DNA of 6,228 nucleotides from SIG607 sp045533195 (GCA_045533195.1 JAZSHI010000022.1:1-6228); one strand, 5' to 3'; positions 1 to 5,682 are shown, counted from the stretch's first letter. A program made the numbers and translations. Notes: a model not told the origin generated them from the letters alone.

Positions 1-1
1 C

Positions 2-67
2 ATCAATGATGCTTTAGATATCTTATACCGTCTGCAAACAAACGATATATCTTTTGTTTGTCGATAA
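2..67 (+). CDS. Possible 3' end of an incoming gene (21 codons plus TAA), unidentified
   Basis: Only one plus-strand frame is open from the left edge. It reads 21 codons ending ...RLQTNDISFVCR and stops at TAA 65-67; the other two plus frames stop within the first 20 bases. The composition (INDALDILYRLQ, amphipathic-looking) is compatible with a protein C-terminus, but 21 codons is too short to prove coding or to recognise a family. An inverted repeat at 34-61 overlaps it. It could equally be chance open frame in intergenic DNA. Confidence 0.25.
   Translation: MNDALDILYRLQTNDISFVCR
34..61. repeat. Inverted repeat CAAACAAA / TTTGTTTG
   Basis: CAAACAAA at 35-42 pairs perfectly with TTTGTTTG at 53-60. 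A G-T wobble can extend the outside (34/61), and a GA/TC pair continues the inside past one mismatch. The loop region contains the palindrome GATATATC (44-51). It has no GC-rich core and no T-run behind it, so it is a poor intrinsic terminator. It may be a weak structured 3' end or a protein site; no function can be assigned. Confidence 0.35.
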
Positions 68-102
68 AGTTTCACTGAATATATTTTTGTTGTTATTTCG
101 TG

Positions 103-132
103 TGGACAATATCTCTTGTTTTGTGTTATACT
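103..132 (+). promoter_or_regulatory. Candidate distal sigma-A promoter with extended -10
   Basis: TGGACA (103-108, one mismatch to TTGACA) and TATACT (127-132, one mismatch to TATAAT) are separated by 18 bases. The -10 is preceded by TGT, which matches the extended -10 TGn motif. A start near 139 would give a leader of about 190 bases ahead of scfA that includes the stem-loop at 143-198. AT-rich DNA yields such matches by chance, so this is weaker than the proximal promoter. Confidence 0.4.
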
Positions 133-142
133 ATTCATGGTA

Positions 143-198
143 ATTGAGTCCTCTCTGTTATTTTCTGTTGTAGCAAACTTATTTTAACAGAACTCAAT
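143..198 (+). other. Potential two-helix RNA stem-loop in the scfA leader
   Basis: ATTGAGT (143-149) pairs with ACTCAAT (192-198), and directly inside TCTGTTA (154-160) pairs with TAACAGA (185-191). This gives 14 Watson-Crick pairs with a four-base bulge (150-153) on one side only and a 24-base loop. A pyrimidine-rich, T-rich stretch follows (199-217). If transcribed from the distal promoter it could be a leader structure or a weak attenuator. It matches no riboswitch class known to me; function is unknown. Confidence 0.35.
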
Positions 199-230
199 CA
201 CTTTTTCTATTCTTTTGGTCTCACATCTAT

Positions 231-255
231 TGTAACGCTACAGTTTTTTGTTACA
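231..255. promoter_or_regulatory. Inverted repeat TGTAAC-n13-GTTACA, possible operator
   Basis: TGTAAC (231-236) and GTTACA (250-255) are perfect inverted copies 13 bases apart. The repeat ends 17 bases upstream of the proximal -35 box of scfA. The position would suit an activator or repressor site; the half-sites are short and no regulator can be named. Confidence 0.3.
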
Positions 256-272
256 TAATTCCTTTGTTCCTA

Positions 273-301
273 TTGACTTATTATTGTTAATATGTTATTA
301 T
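273..301 (+). promoter_or_regulatory. Proximal promoter of scfA (sigma-A type)
   Basis: TTGACT (273-278) and TATTAT (296-301) each differ from consensus by one base and are exactly 17 bases apart. Transcription would start near 308, giving a leader of about 25 bases that carries the GGAGG ribosome site at 320-324. This is the best promoter in the left half and is expected to drive scfA, with read-through into scfB and the decarboxylase-family gene. Confidence 0.8.
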
Positions 302-332
302 TTTATAAGACAAATTGTTGGAGGTCATTATA

Positions 333-482
333 ATGAAACACATTGTTACTATTGAAACACGTAATCTTTGCGAAAGCGCTAAAAACGGCGGTTGCGGCGA
401 GTGCCAGACTTCTTGCCAGTCTGCTTGTAAAACAAGCTGCGGTATTGCTAATCAGCAGTGCGAAAACAAAGAAAGCAAATAA
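333..482 (+). CDS. scfA: SCIFF (ranthipeptide) precursor peptide
   Basis: This 49-residue peptide is the substrate of the radical SAM maturase encoded next to it and should be converted to a thioether-bridged RiPP of the SCIFF/ranthipeptide class. The family signature is clear: an MKHI-type start, then GCGECQTSCQSACKTSC and a final ANQQCENK. Cysteines lie at 13, 21, 24, 28, 32, 36 and 43; the last six have canonical SCIFF spacing, while C13 in the leader half is an extra one. The start at 333 is fixed by GGAGG at 320-324, 8 bases upstream. A promoter lies just ahead and a terminator hairpin just behind, followed by scfB. Position 37, directly after C36, is Gly where, from memory, characterised SCIFF peptides have the Thr acceptor of the thioether. 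Identification is firm; the mature structure and its biological role are unknown. Confidence 0.95.
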   Translation: MKHIVTIETRNLCESAKNGGCGECQTSCQSACKTSCGIANQQCENKESK

Positions 483-492
483 GCAAAAGATT

Positions 493-517
493 AACGCCGC
501 TGAGAGCGGCGTTTTTT
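493..517 (+). terminator. Intrinsic (partial) terminator between scfA and scfB
   Basis: AACGCCGCT (493-501) and AGCGGCGTT (505-513) form a perfect 9-pair GC-rich stem with a three-base loop, overlapping and followed by a run of six T (512-517). It begins 11 bases after the scfA stop and ends 15 bases before the scfB start. Because no promoter is evident between it and scfB, it probably terminates most transcripts after scfA and lets a fraction through, setting a high peptide-to-enzyme ratio. It could also protect the 3' end of the short scfA message. Confidence 0.85.
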
Positions 518-520
518 CAT

Positions 521-526
521 AAGGAG
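521..526 (+). promoter_or_regulatory. Ribosome binding site that fixes the scfB start
   Basis: AAGGAG lies 6 bases before ATG 533, directly behind the terminator. It supports starting ScfB at MIHQYKQGG rather than at the in-frame GTG at 458, which lies inside scfA and would force translation through the hairpin. Confidence 0.85.
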
Positions 527-532
527 ATACAT

Positions 533-1903
533 ATGATTCACCAATATAAACAGGGCGGTTATAATATTGTTTTAGATGTCAGCAGTGGTTCTATTCACGT
601 TGTTGACGACGTTACCTACGATATTATTGCTATTTTTTGCGAAACCGATAAAGTTACGCTTATAGAAAAAATCAAAAATAAGTATCCTGAAATATTTTTA
701 GAAGAAATTGAAGAGTGTTACGGCTTAGTAGAAGAACTAAAGGAAAACGGAAAACTTTTTACCGAGGATAGCTTTGCCGATATGGCAGGAAAGTTAAAAG
801 AAAAAACTGCAGGGGTTGTAAAAGCCCTTTGTATTCATATTGCCCACACCTGTAATTTAAACTGTGAATACTGCTTTGCAAGTCAGGGAAATTACCACGG
901 AGACAGAGCATTAATGAGCCTTGAAACAGGCAAACGCGCTCTTGATTTCCTTGTTGAAAATTCGGGAAGCAGAAAAAACCTTGAGGTTGACTTTTTCGGC
1001 GGCGAACCGCTTATGAACTTCGATGTAGTAAAAGAAATGGTTAAATACGCCCGAAGCATTGAAAAAGAAAAGGGCAAAAATTTCCGTTTTACTCTTACCA
1101 CCAACGGTGTGCTTATTGATGATGATGTTATTGAATTTTCCAATAAGGAAATGAGCAATATCGTTCTTAGTTTAGACGGCAGAAAAGAGGTTCACGACCG
1201 CTATAGAGTAGATTATGCAGGAAACGGAAGCTATGATAAAATTGTTCCCAAATTCCAAAAATTTGTTAAGGCAAGGGGCAATAAAAACTACTATATGCGC
1301 GGTACCTTTACCCATCAAAACCCCGACTTTTTAAATGACATAAAAACTATGTTGGATTTAGGCTTTACCGAACTTAGTATGGAGCCCGTGGTATGTGCCA
1401 AAGGTGATAAAAACGAGCTGACATATGACGATTTACCCATTGTTATGGAGCAATACGAAAAGTTAGCTGAACTTATGCTCCAAAAAGAAAAGGAAGGAAA
1501 ACCCTTTACCTTTTATCACTATATGGTTGACCTTACCGGCGGTCCTTGCATTTATAAGCGTATTTCTGGTTGCGGAAGCGGTACTGAATATATGGCTGTT
1601 ACCCCTTGGGGTGACCTCTACCCCTGCCATCAGTTTGTAGGCGAAGAAAAGTTTAAACTTGGTGACATATGGAATGGCGTAACAAACAAAGAAATTCAGG
1701 ATGAATTTATGGCCTGTAACGTCTATGCTCACAAAGAATGTAGAGATTGTTGGGCGCGTCTTTACTGCTCAGGCGGTTGTGCCGCCAACGCCTATCACGC
1801 AACAGGAAGCGTGACCGGTGTATATGAATACGGCTGTGAGCTTTTCAAAAAGCGTATGGAATGTGCTATAATGCTTAATATTGCAAGACAGTTAGGAAAA
1901 TAG
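533..1903 (+). CDS. scfB: Radical SAM/SPASM SCIFF peptide maturase
   Basis: The 456-residue cytoplasmic enzyme should use S-adenosylmethionine and iron-sulfur clusters to form Cys-derived thioether crosslinks in ScfA. Residues about 5-85 look like the PqqD-like RiPP recognition element that binds the precursor. The radical SAM core has CNLNCEYC (C107, C111, C114) for the SAM-binding [4Fe-4S] cluster and GGEP at 156-159. The C-terminal SPASM domain shows the full pattern: C347, G360-x4-C365, C403-x2-C406-x5-C412-x3-C416 and C435, so two auxiliary clusters are expected; C339, C395 and C444 are additional. Length and layout match characterised SCIFF maturases such as CteB. It sits behind the scfA terminator and 4 bases ahead of the next gene, so expression probably depends on read-through from the scfA promoter. 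No damage is seen. Confidence 0.95.
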   Translation: MIHQYKQGGYNIVLDVSSGSIHVVDDVTYDIIAIFCETDKVTLIEKIKNKYPEIFLEEIEECYGLVEELKENGKLFTEDSFADMAGKLKEKTAGVVKALCIHIAHTCNLNCEYCFASQGNYHGDRALMSLETGKRALDFLVENSGSRKNLEVDFFGGEPLMNFDVVKEMVKYARSIEKEKGKNFRFTLTTNGVLIDDDVIEFSNKEMSNIVLSLDGRKEVHDRYRVDYAGNGSYDKIVPKFQKFVKARGNKNYYMRGTFTHQNPDFLNDIKTMLDLGFTELSMEPVVCAKGDKNELTYDDLPIVMEQYEKLAELMLQKEKEGKPFTFYHYMVDLTGGPCIYKRISGCGSGTEYMAVTPWGDLYPCHQFVGEEKFKLGDIWNGVTNKEIQDEFMACNVYAHKECRDCWARLYCSGGCAANAYHATGSVTGVYEYGCELFKKRMECAIMLNIARQLGK

Positions 1904-1907
1904 ACTT

Positions 1908-3203
1908 ATGAATACTCCTATTTTCGATTTTGTTAGAAATTATGCAAACAGCACCACCGAAAGACTTCATATGCCTGCCCACAAAGGAAAAGCGCTTTTA
2001 GGCTTTGAAGATTTAGATATTACGGAAATAAAGGGTGCTGACAGCCTTTACGAAGCAAATGGCATTATAAAAAGTAGTGAAGAAAATGCCTCTACAATTT
2101 TCGGATGTCCTACCTTTTACAGCACCGAGGGTTCTTCACTCTGTATCAGAGCGATGCTTTTTCTTGCTAAGAAGCAAGGAGTCAAAAAGATACTCGCAGG
2201 CAGAAATGCACACAAAACCTTCGTTAATACCTGCGCTTTGCTTGATATAGAGGTCGAGTGGTTGTATAGCCGGTCATATCTTACTTTGGATATTGACCAA
2301 GCTTTATTAGAAGAGAATATCAAAAGAGAAAAGCCTGATGCTCTTTTTATTACAAGTCCCGACTATCTCGGTACTGTTGCCGATATCAAAAGCATTAGTC
2401 AGCTTTGTGAAAAGTACGGTGTTTTACTTTTGGTTGACTGTGCTCACGGAGCATATCTTAAATTTTTGCCCGAAAGCATTTATCCAACCGACCTGGGCGC
2501 CGATATGTGCTGTTCCTCTGCCCATAAAACCCTTCCCTGTCTTACGGGCGGTGCTTATCTTCAAGTAAGGGATAAAAGGTTAGCAAAATACGCAAAGGAT
2601 GCTCTTGCACTTTTCGGTTCCACTAGTCCTTCTTATCTTATTCTTGCTTCCCTTGATAAAGTAAACCTTTATATATCATCAGAATATAAAGAAAAACTTG
2701 CTTTTTTTATTGAAAAAGCGGAAAATTTAAAGAAAAAACTAAGAGCGAAAGGGTTTACACTTTTTGGCGAGGAAGCATTAAAAATCACCATTTGCGCCAA
2801 GTCATACGGATACACAGGTGAAGAATTTGGAGAAATCTTAAGGGAAAAGGGTATCGAACCCGAGTTTTGCGATCCCGATTTTACGGTACTTATGTTAAGC
2901 GCTGAAAACAGCTTAGAAAAAATAGAAAAGGTGTTACTTTCCATAAAATCAAAATCTCCCATTACGGTTTTTCCACCTGTTTTAAAAAAATGCGAAAAGG
3001 TTATATCGTTTAAAGAAGCTTTATTTCACAGCAGCGAAGAAATAGATGCAGATAAAAGTATCGGAAGAGTTCTCAGCACCGTAAACATCGGTTGTCCCCC
3101 TGCCGTACCTATAATAATGTGCGGCGAAAGGGTTAACGAAAACACGCTAAAATGCTTTGAATATTATAACGTAAAAAAAATCAAAGTAATTAAAATGCCA
3201 TAA
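1908..3203 (+). CDS. PLP-dependent Orn/Lys/Arg decarboxylase family protein (SpeA/YaaO-like)
   Basis: This 431-residue fold-type I PLP enzyme belongs to the major decarboxylase group that makes agmatine, cadaverine or putrescine. Family blocks appear in order: HMPAHKGK (21-28), NGIIKSSEENASTIFG (51-66), STEGSS (72-77), NAHK (100-103, His expected to stack on PLP), VDCAHG (176-181, Asp177 to the pyridine nitrogen), SAHKTLP (204-210, Lys207 the likely PLP Schiff-base lysine), FGSTSPSYLILASLD (236-250) and a short C-terminal domain with CPPAVPIIMCGE (396-407). It is somewhat shorter than B. subtilis SpeA (about 490). VDCAHG replaces the usual VDEAHG, and PPA replaces the usual PPG. The ATG lies 4 bases after the scfB stop, with a modest AGGA site inside the end of scfB, indicating translational coupling. 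Substrate (Arg, Lys, Orn or other) cannot be read from sequence, so no symbol is given. Confidence 0.85.
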   Translation: MNTPIFDFVRNYANSTTERLHMPAHKGKALLGFEDLDITEIKGADSLYEANGIIKSSEENASTIFGCPTFYSTEGSSLCIRAMLFLAKKQGVKKILAGRNAHKTFVNTCALLDIEVEWLYSRSYLTLDIDQALLEENIKREKPDALFITSPDYLGTVADIKSISQLCEKYGVLLLVDCAHGAYLKFLPESIYPTDLGADMCCSSAHKTLPCLTGGAYLQVRDKRLAKYAKDALALFGSTSPSYLILASLDKVNLYISSEYKEKLAFFIEKAENLKKKLRAKGFTLFGEEALKITICAKSYGYTGEEFGEILREKGIEPEFCDPDFTVLMLSAENSLEKIEKVLLSIKSKSPITVFPPVLKKCEKVISFKEALFHSSEEIDADKSIGRVLSTVNIGCPPAVPIIMCGERVNENTLKCFEYYNVKKIKVIKMP

Positions 3204-3263
3204 CATTTAAATAAGATCACTTGAGCGAAGAATTTTATAATCTCAAAAACAGAATATACGGCT

Positions 3264-3293
3264 AAAAAATGAACTCTTTTGAGTCCATTTTTT
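3264..3293 (+). terminator. Intrinsic terminator closing the scf unit
   Basis: AAAAAATGAACTC (3264-3276) pairs with GAGTCCATTTTTT (3281-3293), 12 of 13 positions with one A-C mismatch and a TTTT loop; one more T-A pair can extend the base. The right arm ends in six T (3288-3293). It lies about 60 bases after the decarboxylase stop, separating the scf unit from the AraC gene. The A-run on the left means it may also work on the other strand, though no gene there needs it. Confidence 0.75.
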
Positions 3294-3330
3294 AATCAAT
3301 GCCGCAATTTTTTAACCATAATAGCAACAA

Positions 3331-3353
3331 ATTTCTGCCGAAATTACAGAAAT
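3331..3353. promoter_or_regulatory. Inverted repeat ATTTCTG-n9-CAGAAAT upstream of the AraC-family gene
   Basis: ATTTCTG (3331-3337) and CAGAAAT (3347-3353) are perfect inverted copies. GAAAT also occurs at 3340-3344, so the site can be read as a direct repeat of GAAAT as well. It is centred about 60 bases upstream of the predicted transcription start, a usual place for an activator site, so autoregulation by the AraC protein is possible but unproven. Confidence 0.35.
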
Positions 3354-3366
3354 CTTACCAAATCTC

Positions 3367-3395
3367 TTGAAAAAGTATAATATTTTATATATAAT
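3367..3395 (+). promoter_or_regulatory. Promoter of the AraC-family gene
   Basis: TTGAAA (3367-3372) and a perfect TATAAT (3390-3395) are 17 bases apart. Transcription should begin near 3402, with AAGGAG (3411-3416) 9 bases before the ATG. A second TATAAT at 3376-3381 has no decent -35 at the right distance. Confidence 0.8.
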
Positions 3396-3425
3396 GAAGT
3401 CAAGAAAAACAAGGAGATAAAATAA

Positions 3426-4364
3426 ATGAGTTTTGAATTTTTAGCAGGAGACCCCAGAATCAAAATCTGTCTTCCTCTTTATATTTCTACCTACTGCTCT
3501 AATTTTCCTCAGCCCAAAACCGAATATTCTACCGGTGCGCCTAACCACCATTTTATCCTTACCCTCTCCGGAGAAGGAGTATTTAAAATTAATGGTAAAT
3601 CTCATATATTAAATAAGGGTAAACTCATTTTTTATAAAAAAGGTATTCCTTGCGCATATTATCCGATTACTGACGATTGGCACACCTGCTTTATAAGTTT
3701 TAACGGAAACAGCGCCGACAAGTTACTTGAATATTACGGCTTTGGCGATGCTAATTTATTTGATGACGAATTCCTTTGTGAACTTCTTTTAAATATATGT
3801 CACAGTGCCGACAAAAGTATAAACGAAGAAAAACTTTCGGAGCTTCTCTATAATTTTATCAACGAAGCAGGCGGTTCCATTTTAAATATTTTTAAGCCCA
3901 AGCCTTTGGTGAAAGCGTTAAGATATATAAAAAACAACTATACTCGTTCAACTCTTACGATAAATGAAATAGTAGAAATTTCAGGAATTTCAACCACAAA
4001 GCTTTTTAAAATGTTTAAACAAATGGAAAACGTTTCTCCCGCTCAATATCTTATAAACCTCAGAATGAACCATGCCAAAGACCTTTTGCTTTCAACTCAT
4101 AATATGGTAAACGATATTGCGAAAATTGTTGGATACGAAACTGCTAACTATTTTTCTTCCGCATTTACTCATCACGTGGGTATATCTCCTCTCGCTTACA
4201 GAAAAAAGTATTTTGGCAAAACTTTAGATGAAGTCAACCAAGAACTTCGAAAAGGCCCCACCGATGAAGAATTATTAAAAATTCTAAACCAATACAGCAC
4301 TTACGAAGAAATTGCAGAGCATATTAAAGAAAAATATAATTTGAATATGAAGGATACTTTATAA
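3426..4364 (+). CDS. AraC-family transcriptional regulator
   Basis: This 312-residue cytoplasmic DNA-binding protein has the standard AraC layout. The N-terminal half (about 10-145) resembles the cupin-type sensing domain: HHFILTLSGEG (41-51) followed by short beta-like stretches up to WHTCFISFNG (85-94). The C-terminal AraC/XylS double helix-turn-helix spans about 160-262, with a first helix-turn-helix around TINEIVEISGISTTKLF (178-194) and a second around VNDIAKIVGYETANYFSSAF (228-247), ending in the family's GISPLAYRKKY (252-262). A charged, Glu/Lys-rich tail of about 50 residues (263-312) extends past the usual end. The start is supported by AAGGAG 9 bases upstream and its own promoter. 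It faces icd convergently and follows a terminator, so it is probably monocistronic. Ligand and targets are unknown; AraC proteins with such domains often sense sugars, but that is not shown here. Confidence 0.9.
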   Translation: MSFEFLAGDPRIKICLPLYISTYCSNFPQPKTEYSTGAPNHHFILTLSGEGVFKINGKSHILNKGKLIFYKKGIPCAYYPITDDWHTCFISFNGNSADKLLEYYGFGDANLFDDEFLCELLLNICHSADKSINEEKLSELLYNFINEAGGSILNIFKPKPLVKALRYIKNNYTRSTLTINEIVEISGISTTKLFKMFKQMENVSPAQYLINLRMNHAKDLLLSTHNMVNDIAKIVGYETANYFSSAFTHHVGISPLAYRKKYFGKTLDEVNQELRKGPTDEELLKILNQYSTYEEIAEHIKEKYNLNMKDTL

Positions 4365-4368
4365 AAGA

Positions 4369-4396
4369 AGCGGAGTCTTGCGACTCCGCTATTTTT
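4369..4396. terminator. Bidirectional terminator shared by the AraC gene and icd
   Basis: AGCGGAGTC (4369-4377) and GACTCCGCT (4382-4390) form a perfect 9-pair stem with loop TTGC. On the plus strand ATTTTT follows (4391-4396), 4 bases after the AraC stop. On the minus strand the same hairpin lies 4 bases past the icd stop and is followed by a T-rich TCTTTTAT. The plus-strand T-run overlaps the icd stop codon by two bases, so the two convergent genes share this hairpin with no spare DNA. Confidence 0.85.
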
Positions 4397-5603
4397 ACAT
4401 ATTATCAAAGGTTTCTTTAATAGCTAACAGGAATTCCTTACTGTTTACACCCTTCTTATTTTCAACGGTAGAAAGCGCTAAAAGATCCTTTGTCATAATA
4501 CCGTTTTCAATAGTCTTAATGGTTGCTTCTTCCATCTTGTCTGCCCAAGAAACTAATGCATCAATGCCGTCAAGACTGCCTCTCTTACGCATAGCGCCTG
4601 TCCAAGCGAATATGGTTGCAACAGGGTTAGTACTTGTTTCTTCACCTGCTCTGTACTTGTAGTAATGACGGGTTACAGTACCATGAGCGGCTTCATATTC
4701 GTATTTACCGTCGGGTGAAACAAGTACGCTGGTCATCATAGCAAGACTGCCGAAAGCAGTAGCCAGCATATCGCTCATAACGTCGCCGTCATAATTCTTA
4801 CAAGCCCAGATATATCCGCCCTTACTTCTTATTACACGGGCAACTGCATCGTCAATAAGAGTATAGAAATATTCAATTCCTGCTTTTTCGAACTTCTCTT
4901 TATATTCTGCTTCATAAATCTCAGCAAAAATATCCTTAAAGCGATGGTCATAGGTTTTAGAAATGGTATCCTTACTCGAAAACCATAAATCCTGATTTTT
5001 ATCAAGAGCATATTCGAAGCAGGAACGGGCAAAGCTTTCAATGGATGCATCAATATTATGAAGCCCCTGAACTATACCGTCGCTGTTTTTAAAGGTAAGT
5101 ATGGTCTGTCTTCTTTCATTTCCCTGTTCATCTTTAATAACAAGCTCGGCAGTTTCGCCCTTATTAACCTTAAACTCTACGTTTTTATAAACGTCACCGT
5201 AAGCATGACGGGCGATAATAATAGGCTTTTCCCAATTTGATACAACGGGTTTTATGCCCTTTACAATAACAGGCTCTCTGAAAACAGTACCGTCAAGAAT
5301 TGCACGAACGGTACCGTTAGGACTCTTCCACATTTCCTTAAGATTATACTCTTCAACACGCTGAGCATTAGGAGTAATGGTAGCGCACTTTACACCTACA
5401 CCGTATTTTTTAATGGCCTCAGCAGCATCTACTGTTACCTTATCGTTGGTTTCATCTCTGTAAGGAAGACCTAAATCGTAGTATTCGCTCTTAAGGTCAA
5501 TGTAAGGAAGAATAAGAATATCTTTTATCCATTCCCATAAAACTCTTGTCATTTCATCGCCGTCAAGTTCAACTATCGGCGTTTTCATCTCTATTTTTTG
5601 CAT
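4395..5603 (-). CDS. icd: NADP-dependent isocitrate dehydrogenase, eukaryotic-like type II homodimer class
   Basis: The 402-residue cytoplasmic enzyme oxidatively decarboxylates isocitrate to 2-oxoglutarate. Its sequence follows the mitochondrial/cytosolic eukaryotic type rather than E. coli Icd: GDEMTR (15-20), TITPNA (75-80), SPNGTVRAILDGTVFREPV (94-112; R100 and R109 for isocitrate), IIIARHAYGDVY (128-139; R132, H133 and Y139 coincide with the human IDH1 catalytic positions), K211, and metal-binding NYDGDVMSD (D274, D278). HGTVTRHY (307-314) with R312 and H313 is the NADP-specifying segment. Length is normal. The start has AAGGAGG complementary to 5611-5617, 7 bases upstream, which favours this ATG over the Met at residue 6. 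It is the last gene on its strand before the shared terminator and has its own likely promoter. In an anaerobe it most likely supplies 2-oxoglutarate for glutamate synthesis. Confidence 0.95.
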   Translation of the reverse strand: MQKIEMKTPIVELDGDEMTRVLWEWIKDILILPYIDLKSEYYDLGLPYRDETNDKVTVDAAEAIKKYGVGVKCATITPNAQRVEEYNLKEMWKSPNGTVRAILDGTVFREPVIVKGIKPVVSNWEKPIIIARHAYGDVYKNVEFKVNKGETAELVIKDEQGNERRQTILTFKNSDGIVQGLHNIDASIESFARSCFEYALDKNQDLWFSSKDTISKTYDHRFKDIFAEIYEAEYKEKFEKAGIEYFYTLIDDAVARVIRSKGGYIWACKNYDGDVMSDMLATAFGSLAMMTSVLVSPDGKYEYEAAHGTVTRHYYKYRAGEETSTNPVATIFAWTGAMRKRGSLDGIDALVSWADKMEEATIKTIENGIMTKDLLALSTVENKKGVNSKEFLLAIKETFDNM

Positions 5604-5635
5604 TACATTTCCTCCTTGGACTTTTTAGTTATATT

Positions 5636-5664
5636 ATTATACTACATAAATCACAAAAAATAAA
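5636..5664 (-). promoter_or_regulatory. Likely promoter of icd
   Basis: On the minus strand a perfect TATAAT lies at 5641-5636. At 17 bases the -35 position reads TTTATT (5664-5659), a poor match to TTGACA, so the promoter may depend on an activator or be weak. Transcription would start near 5629, leaving a short leader with the AAGGAGG site. Confidence 0.5.
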
Positions 5665-5682
5665 GACTTTTTTATATCTTTA
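5655..5682 (-). terminator. Weak intrinsic terminator candidate after the LRR-like gene
   Basis: Read on the minus strand, TAAAGA (beginning at the stop codon, 5682-5677) pairs with TCTTTA (5666-5661) around a 10-base loop, and six T follow (5660-5655). The stem is short and AT-only apart from one pair, so some read-through into icd is plausible. It overlaps the icd -35 region. Confidence 0.35.

Larger units (their letters stand above)
68..332. other. Non-coding upstream region of the scfA unit
   Basis: No credible gene is seen on either strand. The stretch is very AT-rich and contains two candidate promoters (103-132 and 273-301), a two-helix stem-loop (143-198) and a TGTAAC/GTTACA inverted repeat (231-255). 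No T-box, tRNA or recognisable riboswitch core was found by eye. Confidence 0.6.

Noticed and set aside
137..187. Tiny open frame MVIESSLLFSVVANLF as a leader peptide
   Set aside because: There is no Shine-Dalgarno site, its start would coincide with the predicted distal transcription start, and the bases are better explained by the stem-loop at 143-198.
458..532. Longer in-frame start for ScfB at GTG 458, adding 25 N-terminal residues
   Set aside because: The extension lies inside scfA and runs through the terminator hairpin at 493-517, has no ribosome site of its own, and the ATG at 533 has AAGGAG 6 bases upstream and begins with the expected maturase N-terminus.
892..1158. Minus-strand open frame inside scfB
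   Set aside because: It is a shadow of the maturase coding frame, with no ribosome site or recognisable protein features.
2669..2962. Minus-strand open frame inside the decarboxylase-family gene
   Set aside because: It is antisense to conserved coding sequence and shows no family features of its own.
3268..3296. Short frame MNSFESIF in the intergenic terminator
   Set aside because: Eight codons inside a terminator hairpin with no ribosome site.
4378..4662. Plus-strand open frame overlapping the 3' end of icd
   Set aside because: It starts inside the shared terminator hairpin and is antisense to well-conserved icd sequence, so it is a chance frame.
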